From contig NZ_QTTN01000005.1 of assembly GCF_003386535.1 (NCBI RefSeq), forward strand, positions 1 through 64,000: a DNA stretch of 64,000 bases, given 5' to 3'. The DNA comes from Paenibacillus taihuensis (GTDB lineage Bacteria > Bacillota > Bacilli > Paenibacillales > Paenibacillaceae). The notes beneath the pieces were generated by a model that worked only from the letters and a program-made list of their open reading frames with translations, did not search any database and was not told the origin of the DNA. The position numbers were made by a program, and so were the translations under genes. The first letter of the stretch is position 1. Each line of letters starts with the position of its first letter. Below are positions 9,207 to 17,899 of the stretch, one piece after another.

Positions 9207-10106
9207 TTAGAGCAACTTGGCGCGTTTGGTCTCGCACAGCCTCTCCAGCTGCGTGGCTATAACGACTAATTCGTGCTGCGTTTGCAGCAGGCCGATCAAG
9301 GCGCGAACAAGCACCATACGCGGACGCTCATCAGCGGTTTCCTCTTTCAACAGATGAGCTGCTTCATGGAGCTCTGCTCGGCGCGCGTTCGTTACCTGCA
9401 GCTCTTGGATGGTACTCATTAGCTTGCCGAGCGTCATGTGCAGCTGCTCATCAGCCGGAACGTGGCAGCCATGCAAGCCGCTTTCGATAAACTGCGACAT
9501 CGTCTCGGCATTCAGAATCGGCTCAGGCTTCGACTTCAGAATGCCTGCAGCCATCTCGTCCATACGGTCGACGACAAAGTTTGCCATCCGATTGTAATCG
9601 AACGGGCTCGTAATAAGCGTGGTCATAATCATATATTCCTTCAAAATGCCGGCGTACAGCGAGATGAGATCCCACTTGTTCTTCTCAACCTCAGGTCCAT
9701 AGACATTGACGATCATCTCTGCAAAAGAACAAAGCATCTGCGAGCGCATCTGTTTAAGAAATTTGGAGAAGGCGCCGTCTTCGTTCATGGGCAGTTCATA
9801 GAAGTCCTTTATGCTGTACTTAAACTCCAGGAAGAACTCGAACTGGCGATGCGACTGCCGAATGAATCGTTCTCGCGGCGACAGCGACAGATCCGACTTG
9901 ATCCGATCCGCTTCATCGAACATGGCCTGCGCCCGGTTCCGATACACCTCCACGAGCAAGTCTTCCTTCGATGCAAAAATTTTATATAAAGAACCTTTGG
10001 CAATACCGCAGTCGTTGGCGATATCTTGGATAGAAGTGGCAGCATAGCCCTTCTGCGAGAAGATCTGCATGGCTGATCCGATAATTTTATCTTTAAGCAA
10101 ACTCAA
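9207..10106 (-). CDS. TetR-family transcriptional regulator
   Basis: 299 residues from TTG 10106. That start lies 7 bases after an AGAGGGG ribosome binding site; the longer in-frame TTG at 10124 would place the start upstream of this site. The N-terminus is a standard TetR DNA-binding domain (SAMQIFSQKGYAATSIQDIAN, then CGIAKGSLYKIFASKEDLL). The rest is an effector/dimerisation domain, with an unusually long C-terminal helical extension of about 80 residues beyond a typical 200-residue TetR. It is divergent from a DHA2 drug exporter. Two inverted repeats in the shared region are its likely operators, so it probably represses both genes until a substrate of the pump binds. Confidence 0.85.
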   Translation of the reverse strand: MSLLKDKIIGSAMQIFSQKGYAATSIQDIANDCGIAKGSLYKIFASKEDLLVEVYRNRAQAMFDEADRIKSDLSLSPRERFIRQSHRQFEFFLEFKYSIKDFYELPMNEDGAFSKFLKQMRSQMLCSFAEMIVNVYGPEVEKNKWDLISLYAGILKEYMIMTTLITSPFDYNRMANFVVDRMDEMAAGILKSKPEPILNAETMSQFIESGLHGCHVPADEQLHMTLGKLMSTIQELQVTNARRAELHEAAHLLKEETADERPRMVLVRALIGLLQTQHELVVIATQLERLCETKRAKLL

Positions 10107-10131
10107 AGTGATTCCCCTCTTCAAAAAAGGA

Positions 10132-10162
10132 TTGACAACGGACTGTCTGTTGATGATATTAT
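10132..10162 (+). promoter_or_regulatory. Promoter and first operator of the DHA2 exporter
   Basis: TTGACA at 10132-10137 is a perfect -35. A -10 (GATATT or TATTAT) follows around 10155-10162. Inside it, CAACGGAC (10136-10143) and GTCTGTTG (10145-10152) form a 17-base palindrome with one mismatch. This is the usual position for a TetR operator blocking RNA polymerase. Confidence 0.6.
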
Positions 10163-10166
10163 ATGT

Positions 10167-10204
10167 CGTGACCGATGAGTTTTCAACAAAAACGATTGGT
10201 CACG
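10167..10204 (+). promoter_or_regulatory. Second inverted repeat, candidate TetR operator
   Basis: Ten-base arms CGTGACCGAT (10167-10176) and ATTGGTCACG (10195-10204) match in nine of ten positions. They flank an 18-base spacer just downstream of the -10. It may be a second TetR site or an mRNA leader hairpin. Confidence 0.5.
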
Positions 10205-10243
10205 AATCAAGAGAGAAGAATTACAGGGAGAGAAGGTAGAACG

Positions 10244-11731
10244 ATGTCTCAACAAACAGCAACGGCATCATCAGCCGAATTCTCGATCAAGAGCATTATT
10301 GCCCCGCTTTTGGCCGTTATCGTCGGTATGATTATGGTTATTCTAGACAGCACGGTCGTTAACGTAGCGCTGACCAAATTCCAAACGGAGTTTAACGCGA
10401 CGATTAATACGGTGCAATGGACATTTACGGGGTATACACTCGCACTGTCGGCGGTTATTCCGCTTGCCGGCTGGATGACCGATAAATTTGGCTCCAAACG
10501 CATATTTCTCATTACGATCACGCTATTCACGATCGGTTCCGTTCTTTGCGGAACGGCACAATCGGTTGAACAGCTGATCATTTACCGCGTCATTCAAGGT
10601 CTTGGCGGCGGTATGGTTATGCCGATTGGTATGGCGATTATTTTCCGTCTTGCTCCTCAAGATAAGCGCGGCTCGATTATGGGCATGCTAGGCATACCGA
10701 TGCTGCTTGCTCCTGCACTTGGTCCGATTCTGTCGGGCTGGCTGATTGAAGCTGTATCTTGGCACTGGATCTTCTTGATCAACTTGCCGATCGGTATTGT
10801 CGGTCTTATCGTAGGTTCGAAATATCTGCCGAAATGGGAGTCCAATAAAGCGCCGGCTCTGGACATTGTCGGGATGATTCTGGCACCAATCGCATTCGCA
10901 TCCCTGGCATACGGCGTAAGCGAAGGCGGCCGTGTAAGCTGGTCAGCCGAGAACACGCTCTGGGGTCTGATCGGCGGCGGTATTGCTCTGCTTCTGTTCA
11001 TCTTCGTTGAGCTGCGTCACAAGCAGCCGCTGCTTGAGCTGCGCGTGTTCCGTTCTTCGGACTTTACGCGTGGCGCGCTGCTGGTCTGGATCGTTCAAAT
11101 CGCTCTGTTTGGCGCGATGATTCTGATGCCGGTATTCTTGCAACAGATCCGCCACTACACGCCGCTTGAGACAGGTATTATTATGCTGCCGCAAGCCATT
11201 GGTTCCATGATCTTCATGCCAATCGGCGGTCGTCTGTTCGACAAGATCGGCGCGCGTCCGCTGGCGCTGGTCGGCTTGCTGCTCGTCGGAGGCGCGATGT
11301 TCCTGCTGCATAACATCACCCTCGATACGAAGCTCATCATGATCCTCATTCCGCTGTTCATGATCGGCTGCGGCATGGGTCTGTCGATGATGTCTCTGAA
11401 CACACATGTATTGAACTCGGCGCCGCGTCGTTTGGTGACGCGCGTTACGCCGCTTACGACAGCGGCTCAGCAGGTTGTGACTTCGTTCGCAGTTGCCGGC
11501 CTTACTGGCTACATGACAACACGCACGACAGATCACATGAAGACGATCGGTGCCAACGGAAATCCGCTTGATGCTGCGGTCAACGCGTTTCACGATACGT
11601 TCTTCCTGTCATTCTGCATTGTGTTGTTCGGTATCGTGTTCAGTTTGTTCCTTCGCAAGCCGAAGCCGCAGATTGAAACTCCGGCTCCAGGTGCAGAGCA
11701 AGTGGATAAAGCAATGATGATGGGTCACTAA
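10244..11731 (+). CDS. DHA2-family (EmrB/QacA-type) multidrug MFS transporter
   Basis: 495 residues, about 14 membrane segments, proton-driven drug efflux. Visible signatures are the motif-C-like LDSTVVNVALTKFQ in TM1, loop 2-3 GWMTDKFGSKRIF, and the DHA2 segment IQGLGGGMVMPIGMAI. Start ATG 10244 follows GAGAAGGTAG. The in-frame ATG at 10175 is rejected because it lies inside the operator region. It is divergently controlled by the adjacent TetR gene and ends in a strong terminator. Substrates cannot be read from sequence. Confidence 0.9.
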   Translation: MSQQTATASSAEFSIKSIIAPLLAVIVGMIMVILDSTVVNVALTKFQTEFNATINTVQWTFTGYTLALSAVIPLAGWMTDKFGSKRIFLITITLFTIGSVLCGTAQSVEQLIIYRVIQGLGGGMVMPIGMAIIFRLAPQDKRGSIMGMLGIPMLLAPALGPILSGWLIEAVSWHWIFLINLPIGIVGLIVGSKYLPKWESNKAPALDIVGMILAPIAFASLAYGVSEGGRVSWSAENTLWGLIGGGIALLLFIFVELRHKQPLLELRVFRSSDFTRGALLVWIVQIALFGAMILMPVFLQQIRHYTPLETGIIMLPQAIGSMIFMPIGGRLFDKIGARPLALVGLLLVGGAMFLLHNITLDTKLIMILIPLFMIGCGMGLSMMSLNTHVLNSAPRRLVTRVTPLTTAAQQVVTSFAVAGLTGYMTTRTTDHMKTIGANGNPLDAAVNAFHDTFFLSFCIVLFGIVFSLFLRKPKPQIETPAPGAEQVDKAMMMGH

Positions 11732-11745
11732 TTATTGGATTGTGT

Positions 11746-11787
11746 AAGGTTGAGCAGAAGAGTTTCTCTTCTGCTCAACCTTTTTTG
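11746..11787 (+). terminator. Strong intrinsic terminator of the DHA2 exporter
   Basis: Long perfect stem (AAGGTTGAGCAGAAGA with its complement), a five-base loop and a run of six T. Confidence 0.93.
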
Positions 11788-11875
11788 CTATCCCCGTGAG
11801 GCGCTTTTGCCGTATAATCGAAGTGATTAATAACCAATTATTGGAGCGCGGCTAACGCGATTGGAGGCGGAAGAA

Positions 11876-12991
11876 ATGGGGCTGTTTTCCTTCTTGAAAG
11901 GCCAGTTTATTGAAGTCATCGAATGGGTGGAGGATACGAATTCGATCGTATACCGGTTCCCTGCGTATGATAATGCCATTAAGATGGGTGCACAGCTGAC
12001 GGTCCGCGAAGGCCAGGCTGCCATCTTCTTGAATGAGGGCACGATCGCAGACGTGTTCGGACCGGGCATGTATAAGCTCAGCACGCAGAATATGCCTGTA
12101 TTGACGGCGCTTAAAGCATGGAAGCATGCCTTCAACTCCCCGTTCAAAGCGGATGTGTATTTTGTAAATACGACGACGATTACCGATCAGAAGTGGGGCA
12201 CGTCGAACCCCATCATTATGCGAGATAAAGAAATCGGCGTGATTCGCGCCCGGGGCTTCGGCAATTATTCGTTCCGAGTGACCGATCCGGCCCTGTTCAT
12301 GAAGGGCATCTTCGGGGCAAAAGGAGAATTTCATCCCGACCAAATCGGCGGCTATTTCAAAACGATGATTGTGTCAGGCGTGAGCGATCTGCTTGCGGAA
12401 TCCGATGTGTCGGTCATTGATCTGGCAAGGCAGTACGATGAGCTGAGCGCGCAGGCTTCTGCCAAGCTGCAGCTGAATTTCACGGCGATCGGGCTTGAGC
12501 TGACGGCGCTTGTGATCGAGAACATTTCGCTCCCTGAGGATGTAGAGAAGATGATCGACCGCAGATCGTCGATGAACATCGCGGGCAATCTGGATCAGTA
12601 TGTGAAGTTCCAATCTGCCGAAGCGATCCGGGAAGCGGCGGAGCACGGAGGCGACGGTTTGGCGGGAGCGGGAGTCGGACTCGGAGCAGGACTCTCGATG
12701 GGCCAGTTGTTCACGCAATCGCTTGCTGGAGCGGCGAAGCCGGCTGAGACGCCGGAGGCGAAGGATGCAATGGCGAGCGAGGCGAAAGAAGCGAAAGAAG
12801 CGGTTCCCGCTGGGCAGGAGCAGGCTGGAAGTACGGTGCCATGCAGCAACTGCAGCCATCCGCTCGGGGAGAAGGATAAATTCTGCTCCGAGTGCGGAAC
12901 TGCGCGTCCGGAGCTCATCTTCTGCGGAGAATGCGGTACGCCTCGGAAGGCTGGAATGAAGTTCTGTACCAACTGCGGCACTAAAATGTAA
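11876..12991 (+). CDS. YdjI-like SPFH-domain protein with C-terminal zinc ribbons
   Basis: 371 residues. Residues 1-240 are an SPFH (stomatin/flotillin-like) domain of the YdjI, or virion-core-like, type. A Gly/Ala-rich linker follows, then two CxxC zinc-ribbon pairs (CSNCSHPLGEKDKFCSECG and FCGECGTPRKAGMKFCTNCG). ATG 11876 follows GGAGGCGG by five bases; the TTG at 11861 in the same frame is weaker. In Bacillus subtilis the homologue lies in the pspA-ydjGHI envelope-stress operon. Here a YdjG-like zinc-ribbon gene follows after 14 bases but no pspA is present. The role is probably membrane-associated scaffolding under envelope stress. Confidence 0.82.
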   Translation: MGLFSFLKGQFIEVIEWVEDTNSIVYRFPAYDNAIKMGAQLTVREGQAAIFLNEGTIADVFGPGMYKLSTQNMPVLTALKAWKHAFNSPFKADVYFVNTTTITDQKWGTSNPIIMRDKEIGVIRARGFGNYSFRVTDPALFMKGIFGAKGEFHPDQIGGYFKTMIVSGVSDLLAESDVSVIDLARQYDELSAQASAKLQLNFTAIGLELTALVIENISLPEDVEKMIDRRSSMNIAGNLDQYVKFQSAEAIREAAEHGGDGLAGAGVGLGAGLSMGQLFTQSLAGAAKPAETPEAKDAMASEAKEAKEAVPAGQEQAGSTVPCSNCSHPLGEKDKFCSECGTARPELIFCGECGTPRKAGMKFCTNCGTKM

Positions 12992-13005
12992 AGGATGATT
13001 CGATT

Positions 13006-14136
13006 ATGGCGACCAATGAGTCCTTGAAGGCCGATGACCAATCGACGTCCTTTCCATGTCCTTCGTGCGGCGGCAAGATGCAGTTCGATGTCGACAGCCA
13101 GTCGTTGAAATGCGTCTATTGCGGCAGTGAGGCTGCGATTGAGGCAGAAGCTGGTGTAGAACCGGTTGAATATGAGCTTGATTTTGACGATGAGCATGAT
13201 GCTCATTTGACGGATTGGGGCGTGGAGCAGCAGGTCGTCAAGTGCGACAGCTGCGGCGGCGAAATGCTGCTGCCCGAGAGCCAGACCGCGCTCGTCTGCG
13301 CGTTCTGCTCCTCGCCGAAGGTGCTGCCGCAAGGGGCGGCGGACAGTATCCGTCCGGAGTCGCTCATTCCTTTTCAGATTAGTAAGGATGAAGCTGTGAC
13401 GGCCTTCAATGTGTGGCGGAAGCGGCGATGGTTCATCCCGAGCGCTTTTAAGAAGCAATCCGTTACTTCGAGCGTGAACGGGGTTTATGTCCCTTTCTGG
13501 ACATTCGATGCGGAGTCGTATTCGACTTATCGGGTGGAGATCGGTACGTATCACTATCGGCATGAGACGCGCACAAGAGTCGTGAACGGCAAGACGGAGA
13601 CGTATACGGAGCAGGTGCGCTACACCGTATGGCATTGGAGCAGCGGCGATTACGACCGTGTGTTCGATGACGTGCTCATCCCTGCCTCTGGGCAGTATGA
13701 CAGCAAGCTGCTGAAGAAGCTGAACGACTTCGAATTGGAGGACCTGGTGCCGTACAAACCCGAGTATCTGAGCGGGTTCATTGCGGAGCGATACACCGTC
13801 TCGCTGAAGGAAGGCGCGCAGCAGGCGGATGAATGGATGGCTTCGGCGCTCCGAAGCGAAATTCGGGGACAGATCCACGGCGACGAGGTTCGCAATTTGG
13901 ATATCGATACGAGGTATTCGAACCGGACGTATAAGCATATTTTGCTGCCGGTGTGGAATGCGAGCTATATGTACAAGAACAAGTCGTACCGGTACATGGT
14001 CAACGGCGAAACCGGCGAAGTCATCGGCCGCGTGCCGCGAAGCGCGTGGAAGATCACGCTGTTCGTGCTGTTCTGGGTCGCGGTAGCGGTGGGTATTGTT
14101 ATTGCGGTGATGGGCGGATCGGGCTCGCCGCAATAG
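13006..14136 (+). CDS. YdjG-like TFIIB-type zinc-ribbon membrane protein
   Basis: 376 residues. Two N-terminal zinc ribbons (CPSCGGKMQF...CVYCGS, then CDSCGGEMLL...CAFCSS) are followed by a beta-rich middle region with WTFDAESY and TVWHWSSGDYDRVF. One C-terminal membrane helix (about residues 348-370) is followed by a short tail. The layout matches the B. subtilis YdjG family. ATG 13006 lies 14 bases after the SPFH gene, so the two form an operon. I infer a tail-anchored adaptor that brings the SPFH protein to the membrane. Confidence 0.78.
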   Translation: MATNESLKADDQSTSFPCPSCGGKMQFDVDSQSLKCVYCGSEAAIEAEAGVEPVEYELDFDDEHDAHLTDWGVEQQVVKCDSCGGEMLLPESQTALVCAFCSSPKVLPQGAADSIRPESLIPFQISKDEAVTAFNVWRKRRWFIPSAFKKQSVTSSVNGVYVPFWTFDAESYSTYRVEIGTYHYRHETRTRVVNGKTETYTEQVRYTVWHWSSGDYDRVFDDVLIPASGQYDSKLLKKLNDFELEDLVPYKPEYLSGFIAERYTVSLKEGAQQADEWMASALRSEIRGQIHGDEVRNLDIDTRYSNRTYKHILLPVWNASYMYKNKSYRYMVNGETGEVIGRVPRSAWKITLFVLFWVAVAVGIVIAVMGGSGSPQ

Positions 14137-14160
14137 AGCCGGCGCGCGCCCCCTGCACGC

Positions 14161-14345
14161 TAAACGGTTGCCACGGGGGCTATCTGGCCGCAAGAGGCGA
14201 TTTTGGAACGCTCACGGTTGCTGCGTCGGCTATTTGTCGATGTTGATAGCGAATTCGGCTGTTTTGGATCAAATAAGCGCTATGGCAACCGTTTAGATTT
14301 TAAGAAGGGCTGTTTCTGGGCAAATAGGCGCTGTGGTAACAGTTA
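14161..14345. repeat. Intergenic repeat array, family A (two forward, two inverted units)
   Basis: Units of about 24 bases at 14161-14184 and 14211-14234 (forward), and 14272-14295 and 14322-14345 (inverted). The first forward and first inverted copy share TAAACGGTTGCCA exactly. Spacers are about 26-37 bases. The forward and inverted units could pair into one long imperfect cruciform. It lies in the intergenic space where two genes converge. No coding potential is seen. Confidence 0.8.
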
Positions 14346-14353
14346 GAAGCACA

Positions 14354-14388
14354 AAAAGCACAACCATCACAGGTTGTGCTTTTTCTCT
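14354..14388. terminator. Bidirectional terminator between zinc-ribbon and mqnD genes
   Basis: AAAAAGCACAACC and GGTTGTGCTTTTT form a stem with A- and T-runs on both sides, so it can act on both strands. Confidence 0.88.
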
Positions 14389-14394
14389 ATTAGT

Positions 14395-15228
14395 TTACCG
14401 GCGCAGCTTGGCGAGGTCGAACTCGGGGACGAGTCCTTCCTTGGCGGCGCGACCGAGCAGTGCTTCAACCGCTGCGTAACCGTCTTCGCCGAGATTCGCG
14501 GAGAACTCGTTGACGTAAAGTGCGATATGCTGCTTTTGCACATCGGGAGACATCTCTTGCGCGTGCTCCATGACGTAGCCTTGGGACACCTCGGGATGCT
14601 CCCAAGCATATTCAACGGAATCGCGAATCCAAGTCGTGAGCGACTCGATGTCGAGCGAGCGGCGGGCGATGATGGCGCCGAGCGGAATCGGCAGGCCTGT
14701 ATCGGCTTCCCACCAGCTGCCGAGGTCGGCGAGCAGGTTCAGGCCGTAGTTCTGGTACGTGAAGCGGGCCTCGTGGATCACGAGGCCGGCATCGATCGTG
14801 CCTTCCTTGACCGCAGGCATAATTTCATGGAACGGCATGACGATGATTTCCATCTGGCCGCCGGCCACTTGCTGTGCTGCCCAGAGGCGGAACAGCAGGT
14901 AGGCCGTGGAGCGCTCGCTTGGTACTGCGACACGTTTGCCTGCAAGCGAAGCTGCCGTCGTGGAGCCGTCCTTGGTCAGGACGAGCGGACCGCAGCCGCG
15001 TCCGAGTGCGCCGCCGCAAGGCAGAAGCGCGTAATCGTCGAGCACCCATGGGAGTGCGGCGTAGGAAATCTTCAGCACTTCCGGGCCTGTCCGGTTCGCG
15101 GCGAGATTGTTGGTGATGTCGATATCGGCATAGGTGACGTTAAACTCCGGCGCACCTGGAATAAGCCCATGAACCAGGGCGTGAAAAACGAACGTATCGT
15201 TCGGGCAAGGCGAGAACGCTATATTCAT
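14395..15228 (-). CDS. mqnD: 1,4-dihydroxy-6-naphthoate synthase
   Basis: 277 residues, MqnD of the futalosine menaquinone pathway. It converts cyclic dehypoxanthine futalosine to 1,4-dihydroxy-6-naphthoate. The N-terminal SPCPNDTFVFHAL with the ITNNLAANRTGPEVLKISYAA block is characteristic of the MqnA/MqnD periplasmic-binding-like fold. Its ATG overlaps the mqnB stop codon as ATGA, so translation is coupled. Other pathway genes (mqnA, mqnC, mqnE) are not in the window. Confidence 0.92.
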   Translation of the reverse strand: MNIAFSPCPNDTFVFHALVHGLIPGAPEFNVTYADIDITNNLAANRTGPEVLKISYAALPWVLDDYALLPCGGALGRGCGPLVLTKDGSTTAASLAGKRVAVPSERSTAYLLFRLWAAQQVAGGQMEIIVMPFHEIMPAVKEGTIDAGLVIHEARFTYQNYGLNLLADLGSWWEADTGLPIPLGAIIARRSLDIESLTTWIRDSVEYAWEHPEVSQGYVMEHAQEMSPDVQKQHIALYVNEFSANLGEDGYAAVEALLGRAAKEGLVPEFDLAKLRR

Positions 15229-15938
15229 CCTAAGAGCACCTCCGCAAGAAATGTACTAGCTTGTTCGAGCGCACGCAGCGCATCGCCGATGCGCCACGCA
15301 TCGCGGTCACGCGGGCCGACCGCGTTCGAGATTGCGCGCAGCTCCAGCGCGGGAACCCCCGCTTGCTGCGCTGCTGTTGCGACGCCGAAGCCTTCCATCG
15401 CTTCGGCGGCCGCGCCGGGCACGCGCCGCTCATGCTCCGCAGCGGTGGCGGCGGTGCCCGTCGCCGTTGTGACCGTGAGCACAGGACCCGTGCTCACGGT
15501 CAGGCCGGCTTCGCCGCCGAGCTTCGCCGCCAGCGCGCTCGCGAGGCGGGCGTCGGCCGCAATGCGGGATGAGCCGAAGCCGAGCTCATCCACGCTTGCG
15601 AAGCCGTCCGGGGTCTCGACCCCGAGATCGGCGGCGATGATGTCGGTCGCGACGACGAGCGACCCGATAGGCGCCCGCCCAGGGAAGCCGCCCGCGATGC
15701 CGGCGCTGATCACGAGGCGGTACGCCCAAGCGCCGGCCCCCGTGCCCGCCGAGGCCAGCTTCGCGGCGGTGCCCGCCGCTGCTGCGGCAGGGCCAACGCC
15801 TGCAGCGACGACATCGAACCGGTCGTTGCCCTGCAGTCCGCGCAGCACGGCGTCCCGCTCCGCATCGACCGCTGTCACAATCAGAACGCGTCCAAGACAA
15901 CTGGCAGTGCCTGCGATTTGCACAACTTCTTCACTCAT
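15225..15938 (-). CDS. mqnB: Futalosine hydrolase
   Basis: 237 residues, a nucleoside phosphorylase-like hydrolase that removes hypoxanthine from futalosine. Visible signatures are VTAVDAERDAVLRGL, the Gly/Ala-rich AAGVGPAAAAAG loop, SAGIAGGFPGRAPIGSLV, and EAMEGFGVATAAQQAG near the C-terminus. ATG 15938 follows a perfect AAGGAGG, so the longer frame to 15980 is not used. First gene of the mqnB-mqnD operon. The sequence is Ala/Gly-rich with very high GC relative to its neighbours. Confidence 0.9.
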   Translation of the reverse strand: MSEEVVQIAGTASCLGRVLIVTAVDAERDAVLRGLQGNDRFDVVAAGVGPAAAAAGTAAKLASAGTGAGAWAYRLVISAGIAGGFPGRAPIGSLVVATDIIAADLGVETPDGFASVDELGFGSSRIAADARLASALAAKLGGEAGLTVSTGPVLTVTTATGTAATAAEHERRVPGAAAEAMEGFGVATAAQQAGVPALELRAISNAVGPRDRDAWRIGDALRALEQASTFLAEVLLG

Positions 15939-16048
15939 TTGTAAATCCTCCTTCCAAGAAACACGAAACGGTATAAACACTTCCTTTTAATTGTACCGCC
16001 CTCATCGGGCAAGTTCAAATTGCGGAGGCTCCCGCCGGGTCGATCCCT

Positions 16049-16232
16049 CTAAGGAACCGTACGAGCACTATTTCGCCGAAAGCTCCATTCATGAATTTCT
16101 AAGGAACCGTACAGGCCTTATTGGGACAATCTTCAGGGAAAAAGGACCAATTTGAGACGAATAGTGTTCATACGATTCCTTAGCGCTCCAAATCGACTCA
16201 AAAGGCCGAATAAGGTGCTTTGAGTTCCTTAG
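16049..16232. repeat. Intergenic repeat array, family B, locus 1 (F-F-R-R)
   Basis: Four units of about 25 bases begin or end with CTAAGGAA (or its complement) and carry a CGTAC core and a CTTATT end: 16049-16074 and 16099-16123 forward, 16159-16183 and 16208-16232 inverted. The same family recurs at 39043-39227 with the same F-F-R-R order. The 467-base gap between mqnB and the oxidoreductase gene holds only this array and no ORF I trust. Confidence 0.85.
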
Positions 16233-16405
16233 CCAGGTGGGCGAGCGTGCTGAGCGTGAGGCATGTTAAGTGGATATGGGTTAAAAGCGTGCTGATAGAG
16301 TGCGCGAGTCGTGCTGCAAGCGTAAACTAGCCGCAAAGCGCCGACTTGAGCCGCAGCGCCCATAAGAGTAAGCTGGGAAGGTGATATTAAGGATGAGGTG
16401 ACAGA

Positions 16406-17380
16406 ATGAAAGCTTTAGTGTTTCATACATTCGGCGGGCCGGAGGTGCTGGCGCTGCAAGAGATTCCTGATCCGGAGCTCAAAGCAGGCACAGTAAAGGT
16501 ACGCACGGGGGCGATCGGTCTGAACTATGCCGATATTTATCGCCGCCGCGGCAATTACCACTTGGTCGGCCAGCCGCCATACATACTCGGCTACGAAGGA
16601 GCCGGCGAAATCGTTGAAGTCGCATCGGATGTGACGGGCTTTGGGGTTGGCGATCGGATTGGCTTCGCCGATGTGCCGCATGCGAATGCAGAGTTCGTCG
16701 TCGTACCGGCTGACCGTGCGATTAAGCTGCCAGACGGCATCAGCTACGAGGCTGCCGCGTCCGTGCTGCTGCAAGGATTGACGGCACACTACCTCGTGAA
16801 CGACAGCTACAAGGTGCAAGCCGGCGACATGGTGCTCGTCCATGCCGCGGCAGGCGGCGTCGGCCAACTTATGATCCAGCTGTGCAAAGCGAAAGGCGCG
16901 CGAGTCGTCGGTTTGACGTCAAGCCCGGCAAAGCGCGAAGCGGCGCTAGCCACAGGCGCCGACGAAGTATTCCTATATGGCGACGACTGGGTGAGCAGCG
17001 TGCTGGCATGGTCTCAGCAGCAGCAGGCTGAGGGCGTCGATGTCGCCTACGATTCCGTCGGCTCGACGCTGATGGATAGCTTCAAAGCCGTGCGCATGCG
17101 CGGCACGGTCGTCTTCTTCGGCATGGCGGGCGGCGACCCGCAGCCTGTCGATCCGCGCATGCTGATGGACACGAGCAAGACGTTGACGGGCGGCGATCTG
17201 TGGAACCATGTGACGACGGCGGAGGAGCGGAATCGCCGGGCGGGTTCGCTCTTTGCGGACATGCTTGAAGGCAAGCTCCAGCTCGTTGAACCGAAGACGT
17301 TCCCGCTTGCAGACGGTGCAGAGGCGCATCGATACTTGGAGAGCCGGGCGAGCACAGGCAAAATTTTGCTTATTCCGTAA
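16406..17380 (+). CDS. NADPH:quinone oxidoreductase, MDR superfamily (zinc-independent)
   Basis: 324 residues. An N-terminal GroES-like domain (GLNYADIYRRRGNY) is followed by a Rossmann domain with HAAAGGVGQLMIQLCKAKGARVVG, the quinone reductase signature. Zinc-ligand cysteines are absent, as in QOR-type members. It reduces quinones or enones using NADPH. ATG 16406 follows GGATGAGGTGACAG. It stands alone, about 50 bases before a small conserved gene. Confidence 0.88.
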   Translation: MKALVFHTFGGPEVLALQEIPDPELKAGTVKVRTGAIGLNYADIYRRRGNYHLVGQPPYILGYEGAGEIVEVASDVTGFGVGDRIGFADVPHANAEFVVVPADRAIKLPDGISYEAAASVLLQGLTAHYLVNDSYKVQAGDMVLVHAAAGGVGQLMIQLCKAKGARVVGLTSSPAKREAALATGADEVFLYGDDWVSSVLAWSQQQQAEGVDVAYDSVGSTLMDSFKAVRMRGTVVFFGMAGGDPQPVDPRMLMDTSKTLTGGDLWNHVTTAEERNRRAGSLFADMLEGKLQLVEPKTFPLADGAEAHRYLESRASTGKILLIP

Positions 17381-17430
17381 GTGTGCTACAATGAAAGCAC
17401 CTATTAAATCACGCACAGGAGATGACAACT

Positions 17431-17709
17431 ATGAGCGAACAGATCAATATGAATGAGCTTATCTCGTTTATCGCAGGCAAGACGAAAGCGGATCCGGCCA
17501 GCATCGAGCAGGTGCTGAAGCATGAGCAAGCGTACATCAACAACGCGCCTGAAGATAAGAACGGCGAAGTGAACATCGACAGCGACGAGCTTGTCGACTA
17601 CATCCTTAGCCGTCCCGGTCACAAGCTGGACGAGCCGACTGTCGAGCAAATTCTCGATGCAGAGATGGACTACTTGATGGACAAAGGAATTGCAGGCTAC
17701 GCCGACTAA
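17431..17709 (+). CDS. Small acidic hypothetical protein
   Basis: 92 residues from ATG 17431, which lies 9 bases after AGGAG; the ATG at 17422 is too close to the site. The protein is strongly acidic and helical (NELISFIAGKTKADPASIEQVLKHE region), with no signal peptide and no cysteine. I do not recognise a family. It is followed by a strong terminator, which supports a real gene, and is probably transcribed with the oxidoreductase 50 bases upstream. Confidence 0.72.
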   Translation: MSEQINMNELISFIAGKTKADPASIEQVLKHEQAYINNAPEDKNGEVNIDSDELVDYILSRPGHKLDEPTVEQILDAEMDYLMDKGIAGYAD

Positions 17710-17743
17710 TTCGTCCACCTGCAGAAGCATACGAAACATAAGG

Positions 17744-17778
17744 GACGCGTCACCTTCCGAGGTGACGCGTCTTTTCTA
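17744..17778 (+). terminator. Strong intrinsic terminator
   Basis: Perfect twelve-base arms starting GACGCGTCACCT, a four-base loop, then TTTT. Confidence 0.9.
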
Positions 17779-17899
17779 TTTATTTCCACATACTTGCACG
17801 AATGCCGTTCCTCTTAGCGCTTGGCAAGCACATACATGAAGTAGTAGATTGCTAGATTGTCAGACAAGCATAAAAGCCGCTAAGGGGGACCCGTTCGAT

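Noticed and set aside
14374-15990. 538-codon plus-strand frame opposite mqnD-mqnB
   Set aside because: Composition bias of the GC-rich mqnB gene; both minus-strand genes have clear family motifs and coupled starts.
16049-16232. CRISPR array
   Set aside because: Units are inverted relative to each other, diverged, few, and no cas genes are near; same reasoning for the other arrays.
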